Of a DNA stretch of 64,000 nucleotides, positions 9,514 through 18,258 are shown one piece after another. Each line of letters begins with the position of its first letter. The first letter of the stretch is position 1. The stretch is taken from positions 1,922,001-1,986,000 of the forward strand of contig CBDBZL010000002.1 in NCBI GenBank assembly GCA_965213545.1, written 5' to 3'. Under the pieces are notes generated by a model that did no database searches, was not told the origin of the DNA, and saw only the letters and a list, made by a program, of their open reading frames with translations. The stretch comes from CBDBZL01 sp965213545 (GTDB lineage Bacteria > Pseudomonadota > Alphaproteobacteria > Sphingomonadales > Sphingomonadaceae). A program made the position numbers and the translations under genes.

Positions 9514-9650
9514 TAATTTCTGAAGGACAGAACATCATTTGTCATCAGCGTTAAACCACGATAGGTTCATCCAAGAGACAGACTCGGCCGAAAGAGCTGA
9601 CATGTCTTTCTGGTGCGAACTTCGCGCCGCTACGACCGGGGAGACGGATC

Positions 9651-10607
9651 TTGGCGACTCAGATAGATGCAGGCCCCAACGCTTCGCATCGCGGGCAGGA
9701 AGGGGGGGCAAGCCACCGTAACCGGAAAGACAGGCCTCGACGTGGCTCGGCTACGAACGAAGGTTCGGGCGACGCGGATGCGCACGCACCCACCCAGGCG
9801 CTCGGAAGCCTGGTGGAGGCCGAGATCATTCCGCGCTTGCTGCTTGCTCATGGCGGACCCGGTGGCGGACTGGCACGGGTCGGTGTGGGACCTTCGCGGA
9901 TCGGCAAGGTAGGCTCGGGAGGTGCGGCGAATATCGCGCCCAGCGAGGTCGAGAGTTTCGCCAGCCTGCCGCTGGCGCTCGAGGCGGACGAATTGCTCGC
10001 GGTGACCGAGGCGTTTATCGATCGCGGGGTCAGCGTGGAGGCGGTGCTGGTCGATCTGCTGGCCCCATCGGCGCGCGCGCTTGGCCGCTATTGGGAAGAG
10101 GATCTGGCCGATTTCGTCGAAGTAACGATGGGCTTGTGGCGCCTTCAGGAAGTAACTCGCAGGATCGCCGCGGGATCGCCGGCTCGGGCGCGCTTGCACG
10201 AGCCGACGCCCACGGCGCTGTTTTCCCCCATGCCCGGCGAGCAGCACAGTTTCGGCGCCCTGATGGTCGAACAGGTGTTCGATCGCGCGGGATGGCGCAC
10301 TTCGGTGCTGCTCGAACCGCTACATTGCGAATTGATGGCGGCGGTGGCCGCGCAATCCTATGATCTGGTGGGCCTTACCGTGAGTTGCGACTGCGAGGGA
10401 CCGGCGTTGCGCGATCTTGTCGCCGATATCCGCAACGCGTCGCAGTACGGCGCGACCCAAATCCTGGTCGGCGGACGGGTGGTCAATGACCGGCCCGACC
10501 TGGCGGAAGCTTCGGGTGCGGACGGAACCGCGGCCGATGCGCGCTCCGCTCTTGCGCTGGCCGAGCGAAAAGTTAACGGAGCCAAAGTGGTCAGCCAGCA
10601 AATCTGA
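9651..10607 (+). CDS. ppaA: Cobalamin-binding photosynthesis regulator PpaA/AerR
   Basis: This 318-residue protein has a B12-binding-type domain: helical segment about residues 90-170, then the Rossmann-like part with FGALMVEQVFDRAGWRT, YDLVGLTVSCDCEGP and ILVGGRVV. PpaA/AerR family proteins bind cobalamin and act as antirepressors of PpsR/CrtJ; the gene lies directly before ppsR, as in other phototrophs. The start is probably TTG at 9651 with GGGGAGA just upstream; no useful ATG lies near. The first 50 residues are polar and basic. A GTG at 9813 (residue 55, VEAEIIPRLLL) could give a shorter form, as known for AerR of Rhodobacter capsulatus. Confidence 0.88.
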   Translation: MATQIDAGPNASHRGQEGGASHRNRKDRPRRGSATNEGSGDADAHAPTQALGSLVEAEIIPRLLLAHGGPGGGLARVGVGPSRIGKVGSGGAANIAPSEVESFASLPLALEADELLAVTEAFIDRGVSVEAVLVDLLAPSARALGRYWEEDLADFVEVTMGLWRLQEVTRRIAAGSPARARLHEPTPTALFSPMPGEQHSFGALMVEQVFDRAGWRTSVLLEPLHCELMAAVAAQSYDLVGLTVSCDCEGPALRDLVADIRNASQYGATQILVGGRVVNDRPDLAEASGADGTAADARSALALAERKVNGAKVVSQQI

Positions 10608-10623
10608 AGGTCCGGAGCAGCGG

Positions 10624-12042
10624 ATGCTCACCCGCAAGCACAGTATCGACGGCAAGCAGCCGTTCGACGATCCAGCCTCGATGCGGGCGATCACGCCGGA
10701 TGTTGCTGCGCGGCTGGCAATGGTGGCGGGCGATGTCGCGCTCATGCTCGATCCGCGCGGCCGAATCATCGATGTCACCGCCAACCCCGATGATTTCCCC
10801 GATTTCCGCGACTGGGTGGGGCAGGATTGGCTTGATACGGTAACCGTTGAAAGCCGTCCCAAGGTGATGGAGATGCTGGCCGCCGCACGGCGTGGCCAGA
10901 CCCAGCACTGGCGGCAGGTCAATCATCGCTCGCCCGATGGTGATATTCCCGTGCGCTACGTGCTGGTCAGCACTGGTGACGGCACGGGCTCGATCGCTTT
11001 TGGCCGTGACCTGCGCGATGCGGCTGCGCTCCAGCAGCGCTTGCTCCAAGCGCAACAATCGCTCGAACGAGATTACCTGCGGCTGCGCCAGACCGAGGCG
11101 CGCTACCGGATGCTGTTCGACCTTTCTGTCGAACCGGTACTGGTTGTCGAGGCCGAGACCACCCGTATCCGCGAAGCCAATCCGGCCGCGCACACGCTGC
11201 TTGGCGCCAAGCCCGGGACGCTCCCCGGCGGCAAACTCACCGCGATGTTCGCGCGCAAATCGCGCGATACGCTGACCAGCTATTTGGGGGCGGCAATGGG
11301 GGGCGGCACGCCTTCACAAGTCCCGCTCGAGCCGGCGCGGGGCGAGGGACCGGTCACGCTATCGGCAACCGGGTTCACCGAGCGTGGCGGGCGGTATCTG
11401 CTGGTGCGACTGGCCACGCCCGCCGGTCTGGCGACAGCCGCGCATCATGGCGATATCGTCAAGGTGATCGAGGCCATGCCCGATGCGTTCGTACTAACCG
11501 ACCGCAACGGCGAAATCCTGGTTTGCAATAGCGCATTCGCCGACCTGGTAAGCGCTAGCGGCGCCGATATGCTGCGGGGCCGCAAGCTTGGTGATTTGGT
11601 CGGCCGGCCGGGTATCGACATGGACCTGATCGACAACCAGCTGGAGCGGCATGGCGTTGCCCGCAATGTCCCGACCACGATTGCCTCCGAGGCGGGGTTC
11701 GAGGGCGATCCGATAGAACTTTCGGCCGTCCGTACTGAGGGTGACAAGTCGGTCACCGGCTTCGTCATCCGCACCATCGGGCGCCGCCTGGCCGATCTGC
11801 CGCCCTCGGCAGACCAGCCGCGTTCGGTCGAGCAACTGACCGAGCTTGTCGGCCGGATGTCGCTCAAGGATATCGTGCGCGAGAGCACTGATCTGATCGA
11901 GCGTTTGTGCATCGAGGCCGCGCTCACCTTCACCGGGAACAACCGGGCCTCAGCCGCTGAAATTCTGGGCCTCAGTCGTCAGGGTCTCTACGCCAAACTG
12001 CATCGCTATGATCTTGCGAACGCCTCATTCGACAGCAATTGA
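10624..12042 (+). CDS. ppsR: Transcriptional regulator PpsR/CrtJ
   Basis: PpsR represses photosynthesis genes under oxygen. The 472-residue protein has three PAS-like segments (about 30-140, 160-260 and 280-390) with a coiled-coil-like linker around 135-160 (LQQRLLQAQQSLERDYL), and a Fis-type helix-turn-helix at 441-464 (RASAAEILGLSRQGLYAKL). It has only two cysteines, Cys301 in the last PAS domain and Cys429 just before the helix-turn-helix, in places like the redox cysteines of Rhodobacter PpsR. The ATG at 10624 has GGAG 8 bases upstream and lies 16 bp after ppaA. Confidence 0.95.
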   Translation: MLTRKHSIDGKQPFDDPASMRAITPDVAARLAMVAGDVALMLDPRGRIIDVTANPDDFPDFRDWVGQDWLDTVTVESRPKVMEMLAAARRGQTQHWRQVNHRSPDGDIPVRYVLVSTGDGTGSIAFGRDLRDAAALQQRLLQAQQSLERDYLRLRQTEARYRMLFDLSVEPVLVVEAETTRIREANPAAHTLLGAKPGTLPGGKLTAMFARKSRDTLTSYLGAAMGGGTPSQVPLEPARGEGPVTLSATGFTERGGRYLLVRLATPAGLATAAHHGDIVKVIEAMPDAFVLTDRNGEILVCNSAFADLVSASGADMLRGRKLGDLVGRPGIDMDLIDNQLERHGVARNVPTTIASEAGFEGDPIELSAVRTEGDKSVTGFVIRTIGRRLADLPPSADQPRSVEQLTELVGRMSLKDIVRESTDLIERLCIEAALTFTGNNRASAAEILGLSRQGLYAKLHRYDLANASFDSN

Positions 12043-12081
12043 GCTTTTCGCGGTCCGGATCGGCAACGGATCGGGTCTCAC

Positions 12082-12099
12082 TGTCAATTCGGATTGACG
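12082..12099. promoter_or_regulatory. PpsR/CrtJ-type operator before bchG
   Basis: TGTCAATTCGGATTGACG is TGT-N12-ACG with a perfect inverted repeat GTCAAT-N4-ATTGAC. It lies 40 bp after the ppsR stop and about 30 bp before the bchG start. TTGACG in its right half could be a -35, with TAGCCT 17 bases on as a weak -10. It suggests that bchG, the transporter gene, bchP and tspO have their own PpsR-controlled promoter. Confidence 0.72.
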
Positions 12100-12130
12100 C
12101 TTCGAACTGTCAGGCTTAGCCTTCCGATCC

Positions 12131-13033
12131 ATGGCGCGAACGATGACCACGATCGGCCCAGTATCGCCTCCGGCGCCTCGCGATATTCTCGCGCTCTCCA
12201 AGCCTGTCACCTGGTTCCCGCCGATGTGGGCGTTCATGTGCGGAACGGTTTCGTCGGGTGTGTCGCTCATCGAGCATCCCGGACTGCTGGTTGCGGGCAT
12301 CGTTCTTGCGGGGCCGATGATCACCGGCACCAGCCAGGCGGTCAACGACTGGTTCGACCGCGATGTCGACGCGATCAACGAGCCCGGCCGGCCGATCCCC
12401 TCGGGGCGCATAGCGGGTCGATGGGGGTTGTGGATCGCGATCGCCGGGTCATTGCTCTCCCTTGTTCTGGCTGCGGCGATGGGTCCCTGGGTGCTGGCGG
12501 CAGCGGTGCTCGGCCTGCTGTGCGCATGGGGGTACAGCGCGCCGCCGTTCCGCTTCAAGACCAGCGGCTGGCTGGGTCCGGCCGTCGTCGGCTTCACCTA
12601 TGAAGGTCTGGCCTGGTTTACCGGCGCCGCACTGCTTTTAGGCGCGTTGCCCGCAACCGGGACGCTGTTGGTGCTGGGCCTGTACAGCATCGGCGCCTTC
12701 GGCATTATGACCCTGAATGATTTCAAGGCGGTGAAGGGCGACCGGGAAACGGGCCTGCGCTCGCTCCCCGTAGTGCTCGGCGAACGACCGGCGGCGCTGT
12801 TGGCCTGCGCGGTCATGGCGCTGGCGCAGGCGATGGTGATCGCGTTGCTGGCGGCATGGGGGCTGTGGCTCTCGGCCGGTATCGTCGGGCTGTTCACGCT
12901 CATCCAGCTGATCCTCATGCCCAGGCTGGTTGCAGCACCTGCCGCCCGCGCGCCGTGGTACAATGCCACCGGCGTCTCGTTTTACGTGTTCGGCATGCTG
13001 GCTGCCGCGTTGGGTCTGGGAGGTTACTTCTGA
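12131..13033 (+). CDS. bchG: Bacteriochlorophyll synthase (geranylgeranyl transferase) BchG
   Basis: BchG esterifies bacteriochlorophyllide a with a geranylgeranyl or phytyl tail in the membrane. The 300-residue UbiA-family protein has the prenyl-diphosphate binding motifs NDWFDRDVDAINEPGRP (DRxxD, about residues 71-87) and LNDFKAVKGDRETG (about 196-209), and about eight or nine hydrophobic helices. A second ATG lies at 12143; neither has a strong ribosome site. Its stop overlaps the ATG of the next gene by one base (TGATG). Confidence 0.95.
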   Translation: MARTMTTIGPVSPPAPRDILALSKPVTWFPPMWAFMCGTVSSGVSLIEHPGLLVAGIVLAGPMITGTSQAVNDWFDRDVDAINEPGRPIPSGRIAGRWGLWIAIAGSLLSLVLAAAMGPWVLAAAVLGLLCAWGYSAPPFRFKTSGWLGPAVVGFTYEGLAWFTGAALLLGALPATGTLLVLGLYSIGAFGIMTLNDFKAVKGDRETGLRSLPVVLGERPAALLACAVMALAQAMVIALLAAWGLWLSAGIVGLFTLIQLILMPRLVAAPAARAPWYNATGVSFYVFGMLAAALGLGGYF

Positions 13034-14370
13034 TGCCGGGGGGCGGTCTTGGCTGGCTGGCGATCATCCGGCTGGGCGGGGTGCAGGCGTCCATCGGCGC
13101 CATCGTGATGCTGGCGACTTCGCTGTTCAACCGCCTGATGGTGGTGGAATATGCGCTTGCCGCCGCCATCCCGGCGGGGCTTGTCGCATGGCACTACGCG
13201 GTTCAGCTCTCGCGTCCGCTATGGGGGCACGGATCGGATGTCGGACGTCGCCGCACGCCCTGGATCCTGGGCGGCATGGCGCTGCTTGGTCTGGGTGCAT
13301 TTGCCGCGCTTCAAGCCACCGTGCTGCTGGCGAGGGACCCTGTCCTGGGCGTGCCCGTCGCCATCCTGGCATTCGCCGCGATCGGTGGCGGGGTGGGCGC
13401 GGCGGGAACCTCGATGCTGGCGCTGCTTGCCTCGGCTGTCGCGCCGCAACGCCGGGCGGCGGCGGCGGCGGTGACCTGGATCATGATGGTTGCCGGGATT
13501 GTCATCTCCGCCGGGGTGGCCGGGGCTTTGCTCGATCCGTTTTCCGAGGCTCGGCTGGCAATGGTGGTGACAGGCGTGGTGGCGGGCGCGCTGGGTGTAT
13601 CCATACTCGCGATGATCGGGCTGGAGCGATCGGTCAGGCCGTTGCAATCGGCCCATGCGGACACGGTTCATGCGGACAGGGCTTCGCCCCCGCCGCCGCT
13701 GCGCGAGGCCCTGCGCGAAATCGCCAACGAGCGCGAGGCGCGTCGGTTCACCGCGTTCATCTTCGTTTCGATGCTCGCCTATTCGATGCAGGACCTCATC
13801 CTTGAGCCTTTCGCCGGCCTGGTCTTCGTCATGACCCCGGGCGAATCGACCAGCTTGTCGGGACTGCAGCACGCGGGCGTGCTCGTCGGCATGATCGTGA
13901 CCGGGCTTGCCGGGAGCGCCTTTTCCGGGCGGCTGCCGATGGAATTGCGCTCATGGATCGTCGTCGGATGCCTGGGATCGGGGCTGGCGCTGGCCGGGCT
14001 GTGCTTTGCCGCCGCGATCGGTCCGGGCTGGCCGCTGGCGGCGAACGTCGCGCTGTTGGGCTTTTTCAACGGCACGTTCGCGGTCGCGGCGATCGGATCG
14101 ATGATGGGTCTGGCAGGATCCGGAAAACACACCCGCGAGGGCGTGCGGATGGGCGTTTGGGGTGCCGCCCAGGCGATAGCCTTCGGTCTTGGCGGGCTTA
14201 CCGGCGCGGTCGGCGTCGACCTTGCCCGCGGCACCCTCGATCGCAGCGCGGATGCGTTCCAGCTGATCTTCGCGCTCGAGGCAGGGCTGTTCGTCATCGC
14301 CGCACTACTGGCAATTCGCGCAACCGCTGCGGGGCACAGCAGGTTTGAGGAAGGATGGGCAAGGGCATGA
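13033..14370 (+). CDS. PucC-family (BCD) MFS transporter between bchG and bchP
   Basis: This 445-residue polytopic protein belongs to the same PucC/LhaA family as the gene at the left edge: about twelve hydrophobic helices, LFNRLMVVEYALAAAIPAG near residue 36, the loop GHGSDVGRRRTPWIL around 65-80, and QDLILEPFAGLVF in the second half. The place between bchG and bchP matches ORF428 (bch2-like) of Rhodobacter capsulatus. The exact cargo is not established. The start overlaps the bchG stop by one base, and the end overlaps the bchP start. Confidence 0.9.
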   Translation: MPGGGLGWLAIIRLGGVQASIGAIVMLATSLFNRLMVVEYALAAAIPAGLVAWHYAVQLSRPLWGHGSDVGRRRTPWILGGMALLGLGAFAALQATVLLARDPVLGVPVAILAFAAIGGGVGAAGTSMLALLASAVAPQRRAAAAAVTWIMMVAGIVISAGVAGALLDPFSEARLAMVVTGVVAGALGVSILAMIGLERSVRPLQSAHADTVHADRASPPPPLREALREIANEREARRFTAFIFVSMLAYSMQDLILEPFAGLVFVMTPGESTSLSGLQHAGVLVGMIVTGLAGSAFSGRLPMELRSWIVVGCLGSGLALAGLCFAAAIGPGWPLAANVALLGFFNGTFAVAAIGSMMGLAGSGKHTREGVRMGVWGAAQAIAFGLGGLTGAVGVDLARGTLDRSADAFQLIFALEAGLFVIAALLAIRATAAGHSRFEEGWARA

Positions 14371-15566
14371 GCAAGGTCGATTATGACGTCGTCGTGGTGG
14401 GTGGCGGGCCGTCGGGAGCCACCGCCGCGACCGAGCTGGCGCGTTCGGGCAAGCATGTGCTGCTGCTCGACCGGGCAGGGCGTATCAAGCCATGCGGCGG
14501 CGCGGTTCCGCCGCGTCTGCTGGCCGATTTCGAGGTCCCGCATTCGCTGCTGGTCGCGCGCGCACGTTCGGCACGCATGATTGCTCCGTCCGATCGCACG
14601 GTGGACATGCCGGTGGGCGAGATCGGCTTTGTCGGCATGGTCGACCGCGATCACTTCGACGAGTGGCTGCGCGAGCGTGCCACCCTGGCGGGCGCCAAGC
14701 GCGCGACGGGCATTTTCGAGACCATCGAGCGCGAAGGCGAGGATGGCGCGCCCGTCGTGTGCTATCGCGAACGCCGCGGCGCACCGATGACCAAGGTGCG
14801 GACCAAGCTGGTGATCGGTGCCGATGGCGCGCGTTCGCAAGTGGCGAAGCAGAACATCGCCGGGGCTGAAGCGATGAAATGCGTATTCGCCTATCATGAG
14901 GTGATCCGCTCGCCCGAAACTGCTGGCGAGGCGTTCGATCCCGACCGCTGCGACGTCTTTTATCAGGGCAAGCTCTCGCCCGATTTCTACGCTTGGGTCT
15001 TTCCCCATGGCGATACCGCCAGTGTGGGCGTGGGCAGCGCGAACAAGGGCTTCTCGCTGCGCGGAGCGGTGGCGACGATGCGCGACGACCTGGGTCTTGC
15101 GCAGAACGACACGATCCGGCGCGAGGGTGCTCCCATTCCGCTCAAGCCGCTGAAGAAGTGGGACAATGGCCGCGACGTGCTGGTCACCGGCGATGCTGCG
15201 GGCGTGGTTGCCCCGGCAAGCGGCGAAGGCATCTACTATGCCATGACCAGCGGGCGGATCGCTGCCGATACCGCTTGCGCCTTTCTCGCCAGCGGCAACC
15301 CCGCAACGCTCAAGCAGGCACGCCGCGCCTTCATGCGCGAGCATGGGCGCGTGTTCTGGATCCTGGGGATCATGCAGTATTTCTGGTATTCGAGCGACAA
15401 GCGGCGCGAGCGTTTTGTGGCCATGTGCGCCGACCGCGATGTCCAGCAGCTCACCTGGCAGGCCTATATGAACAAGCGCCTCGTGCGGGCCCGGCCGCTT
15501 GCCCACCTGCGGATCTTCCTCAAGGACACCGCGCATCTGTTGGGATTGAAACCCGTCGCGCGATGA
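14367..15566 (+). CDS. bchP: Geranylgeranyl diphosphate/bacteriochlorophyll reductase BchP
   Basis: BchP reduces the geranylgeranyl tail of bacteriochlorophyll to phytyl in three steps. The 399-residue flavoprotein has the FAD-binding motif VVVVGGGPSGATAATELA near residues 8-25, CGGAVPPRLL around 43-52, and the second FAD motif VTGDAAGVVAPASGEGIYYA. I chose ATG 14367, which overlaps the stop of the transporter gene as ATGA; an in-frame ATG at 14355 directly abuts AGGAAGG and is too close for it. The stop overlaps tspO as ATGA. Confidence 0.94.
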   Translation: MSKVDYDVVVVGGGPSGATAATELARSGKHVLLLDRAGRIKPCGGAVPPRLLADFEVPHSLLVARARSARMIAPSDRTVDMPVGEIGFVGMVDRDHFDEWLRERATLAGAKRATGIFETIEREGEDGAPVVCYRERRGAPMTKVRTKLVIGADGARSQVAKQNIAGAEAMKCVFAYHEVIRSPETAGEAFDPDRCDVFYQGKLSPDFYAWVFPHGDTASVGVGSANKGFSLRGAVATMRDDLGLAQNDTIRREGAPIPLKPLKKWDNGRDVLVTGDAAGVVAPASGEGIYYAMTSGRIAADTACAFLASGNPATLKQARRAFMREHGRVFWILGIMQYFWYSSDKRRERFVAMCADRDVQQLTWQAYMNKRLVRARPLAHLRIFLKDTAHLLGLKPVAR

Positions 15567-16045
15567 GCCGCAGCTGGATAATGCCCGTCGCGATCGCCGG
15601 GATCGCGGCGCTCGGCATTGCCTTTCTTGGCGAGACGATCACCGACCTCGGACCTTGGTACCAGGCGCTCGACAAGCCTGGTTGGACGCCGCCCGACTGG
15701 GCGTTCGGATTAGCCTGGACGATCATCTTCGCGGCCACTGCGGTCGCTGCGGTCACCACCTGGCGCGCAACTCCCACTTCGCGCACGGCCGACCTGGTGA
15801 TCGGGCTGTTTTCGCTGAACGGTTTCCTGAACCTCTTGTGGAGCCTCATATTCTTCCGCATGCAGCGGCCCGACTGGGCTTTTGCCGAGCTGGGATTTTT
15901 GTGGCTGTCCATTGCCGCGCTGATCGTGGTTTGCCGCCGCCACTCGCGCTTGGCGGCGTGGCTCCTGGTCCCCTATCTTGCCTGGGTAACGGTTGCCGGC
16001 GCGCTCAACTGGCAGATCGTGGAACTGAACGGGCCGTTCGCTTGA
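15563..16045 (+). CDS. tspO: TspO/MBR family tryptophan-rich sensory protein
   Basis: The 160-residue membrane protein has five hydrophobic helices and the tryptophan-rich pattern of the TspO/CrtK family: WYQALDKPGWTPPDW near residues 32-46, LNGFLNLLWSLIFF near 84-97 and a C-terminal LNWQIVELNG. TspO binds tetrapyrroles and in Rhodobacter affects oxygen control of photosynthesis genes. Here it is the last gene of the bchG-bchP operon and overlaps bchP as ATGA. It converges on pufC. Confidence 0.93.
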   Translation: MSRSWIMPVAIAGIAALGIAFLGETITDLGPWYQALDKPGWTPPDWAFGLAWTIIFAATAVAAVTTWRATPTSRTADLVIGLFSLNGFLNLLWSLIFFRMQRPDWAFAELGFLWLSIAALIVVCRRHSRLAAWLLVPYLAWVTVAGALNWQIVELNGPFA

Positions 16046-16084
16046 TCCAGTCCGTCCCCAAGCCCCGTTAGCCAGCTTTATCGC

Positions 16085-16127
16085 GTGCGTCGCTTCCCCG
16101 CCGAAACAGGGCGGATCAGCGACGCAC
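16085..16127. terminator. Long inverted repeat between converging tspO and pufC
   Basis: GTGCGTCGCT at 16085-16094 pairs perfectly with AGCGACGCAC at 16118-16127, and inside it CCGCC pairs with GGCGG around a GAAACA loop. The repeat reaches into the last codons of pufC. No T-run follows on either strand, so it may act as an RNA end-stabilising hairpin or a factor-aided two-way terminator and not a classic intrinsic one. Confidence 0.5.
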
Positions 16128-17246
16128 TGCGGCGGTCGAGCGCGCGGCGATCTCGGGTCCCGGAACCGGCTTGGGCACGATGGCGGGGTCTTGCAGCATC
16201 TCGCGCACCTCGTCTGAGCTGGGCGAAGCGGGCACCTGGCCACGGCCTGAGCCCTGTAGCCAAGGATAGTCCGCGACCATCTGCACTCCGCCCATCGGCT
16301 TGGCATTGCCCTGGTGACAGGTGACGCAGCTGGCCTTGAACGGATCGCCTCGCGGACCGAGCCGGTTGGCCGGGAAGACATCATGCAGCGGCGAGATATA
16401 GTCGTCGTTGATATCGCGCACCATGCGGATGCCGTACCACGAGGTGGCGCGCTGCTGCGTCGACAAGTTCCAAGCGGCGAAGTTCTGTGTGTTGTGGCAA
16501 TGCGTGCAGTTGACGCCCAGCGCGGTCGAGAGGTGCATCATCAGCGCATAGGTCTGTTCGGCCTCCATCGTGGTCGTGCGGTTCTGGCGGTTGGGATGCA
16601 TGGTGGAGGAGTTTACATTGATATTGACCGGTTCGCCAAGATCGCTGGAGAAGAAATAGGCCAGGCTCTCGGTCGGCAGCGACGCATAGCCGGTGATCGG
16701 ACGCGGCGCGTTTTGCCCACGGCGGTTGCCCACGATGGTGGTGCCGTTCACCTCGGCCGGCAGCGTCCAGATCGCGTCGGGAACCGGATTGCCCCGGTGA
16801 CACGTCCAGCAGGTGACGCCTGTATCCTGCACGTGATTGGCCCATTGCACGTTGATCGACCGGTTCATCTGCAGCATCCGCCGGGCGACGATCTTGGTAT
16901 AGACGCTGTCCTCGGCCAGGTTGGCCGGGTTGTGGCAGTAATTGCACCCTTGTTCGGGCGAGACCCATTCGGTGATCGCGGCCATTAGATAGTCGAATTC
17001 TTCGCGGTCCATGTTCCCTAGAACCGGGACATTCTGATACACCTCGGAGGCTTTCACTCCGCTCGGCGCGGGCAAGTCGTAGGGCGGGGCCGGCACTTCC
17101 TGCGCCGCGTCGACAGTGATAAGGTCGATCTGCGCCATTCCGGTGCCACGATAGCCCCCTTGCGTCGCCTCCTTGGATCCCAGCTCGCATCCGGCCAGCA
17201 CCAGTGCGGTGGAGCCCAGGGCAAGGGCAGCAAGCGTGCGTCTCAT
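16116..17246 (-). CDS. pufC: Reaction-centre tetrahaem cytochrome c subunit PufC
   Basis: PufC is the periplasmic cytochrome that re-reduces the photo-oxidised special pair. The 376-residue protein has a lipoprotein signal with the lipobox VLAGC (Cys20) and four CxxCH haem sites: CNYCH, CWTCH, CTHCH and CVTCH. Upstream methionines that could serve as axial ligands are seen, for example in RRMLQMN and YALMMH. The start overlaps the pufM stop by 4 bp as ATGA. It is the last gene of the leftward bchCXYZ-puf superoperon. Confidence 0.97.
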   Translation of the reverse strand: MRRTLAALALGSTALVLAGCELGSKEATQGGYRGTGMAQIDLITVDAAQEVPAPPYDLPAPSGVKASEVYQNVPVLGNMDREEFDYLMAAITEWVSPEQGCNYCHNPANLAEDSVYTKIVARRMLQMNRSINVQWANHVQDTGVTCWTCHRGNPVPDAIWTLPAEVNGTTIVGNRRGQNAPRPITGYASLPTESLAYFFSSDLGEPVNINVNSSTMHPNRQNRTTTMEAEQTYALMMHLSTALGVNCTHCHNTQNFAAWNLSTQQRATSWYGIRMVRDINDDYISPLHDVFPANRLGPRGDPFKASCVTCHQGNAKPMGGVQMVADYPWLQGSGRGQVPASPSSDEVREMLQDPAIVPKPVPGPEIAARSTAAVRR

Positions 17247-18241
17247 TGTACGACCTCCAGGTTGTCGCTCAATGCCCGCGCAGGCTCAAGCGAGGGCGCT
17301 TCAACGCCGGTGCTGGGATAATCGGGCGCGAAATTGTGCTGTTGAGCCCATAGATACCAGTTGTCGACCACCGTACCGGTCAGAAGAATGCCGATGCCGC
17401 CGGTAAGCGTGGTCAACACCGCGAACCACCAGGCCCAGCGATGAACCGATTCCATCGTCGCGTTGAAGCCCATCGTCCAGCGCCAGAACAGGCCGGCGCG
17501 CTCCGCCGCGGTGCCGCGATCGGTGATCTGCTCGATTTCGCGCTCGCCGCCATAGCGGCCCACTGCAAGGATGGTGGCGCCGTGCATGGCAAAGAGCAGC
17601 GTCGAGCCATAGAGGAACACGATTGAGAGGCAGTGGAACGGATTGTAGAACAGGTTGCCATAACGGATCGAGAACGCGGCGGTCCAATCAAGATGGGGAA
17701 AGATGCCGAAGGGAACGGCTTCTGACCAGCTGCCCAGGAACATGGGGCGAATGAAGCCCAGAACAAGGAACAGCCAGATCGCCGATGCGAAGGCCCAGGC
17801 GACATGCGTTCCCATGCCCAGCGCACGTGCCCTTGTATAGGTGCGCACCCACCATAACAGAACAGATGCGGTGAGGCAGAACCCGGCGAGGATCCACCAG
17901 CCGCCCTCGGCCAGCGGCACGAAGGGCTGGAAGCCATATTCGGGCGCAGGCGGCTCGAGCGCCAGCCAAGGCAGCTGGCGGACGAACTGGATAGCGTCCC
18001 AGTTCACCGAAGCGAGCATGTTTAGCCCGACGATCTCGAACCAGACGAAGCCGAAGATGAGCGAGGCGACACCCGCCCACCCCAGGTAGATCGGCCCGAT
18101 CTGCGCCTGGCCCAGACGGCCGAACAGGTAGTTGAAACTGGGGATGCCGAACCGCGGTTCGCTTCCCGTGGGCAGGTCGATCCCGGCTTCGTGAATCCCG
18201 CGAAGCTGCACCTGGGTGAAGATGTTCTGATAGCGGGCCAT
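17243..18241 (-). CDS. pufM: Photosynthetic reaction centre subunit M
   Basis: PufM is one of the two core membrane subunits that bind the bacteriochlorophylls, bacteriopheophytins, quinones and iron. The 332-residue protein shows the expected five helices and cofactor histidines: FPHLDW, FYNPFHCLSIVF (special pair) and FAMHGATILAV, plus the acidic iron-binding loop with GGEREIEQITDRG. The C-terminal tail is slightly longer than in Rhodobacter, as common when PufC is present. It lies 17 bp after pufL and overlaps pufC. Confidence 0.98.
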   Translation of the reverse strand: MARYQNIFTQVQLRGIHEAGIDLPTGSEPRFGIPSFNYLFGRLGQAQIGPIYLGWAGVASLIFGFVWFEIVGLNMLASVNWDAIQFVRQLPWLALEPPAPEYGFQPFVPLAEGGWWILAGFCLTASVLLWWVRTYTRARALGMGTHVAWAFASAIWLFLVLGFIRPMFLGSWSEAVPFGIFPHLDWTAAFSIRYGNLFYNPFHCLSIVFLYGSTLLFAMHGATILAVGRYGGEREIEQITDRGTAAERAGLFWRWTMGFNATMESVHRWAWWFAVLTTLTGGIGILLTGTVVDNWYLWAQQHNFAPDYPSTGVEAPSLEPARALSDNLEVVQ

Positions 18242-18258
18242 TGGTTACTCGCTCCTCG

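Noticed and set aside
12091..12603. Alternate frame inside bchG
   Set aside because: Overlaps the well supported BchG frame and has no domain.
13779..15536. Leftward open frame of 585 codons over the PucC-type gene and bchP
   Set aside because: Antisense to genes with clear motifs; no recognisable domain.
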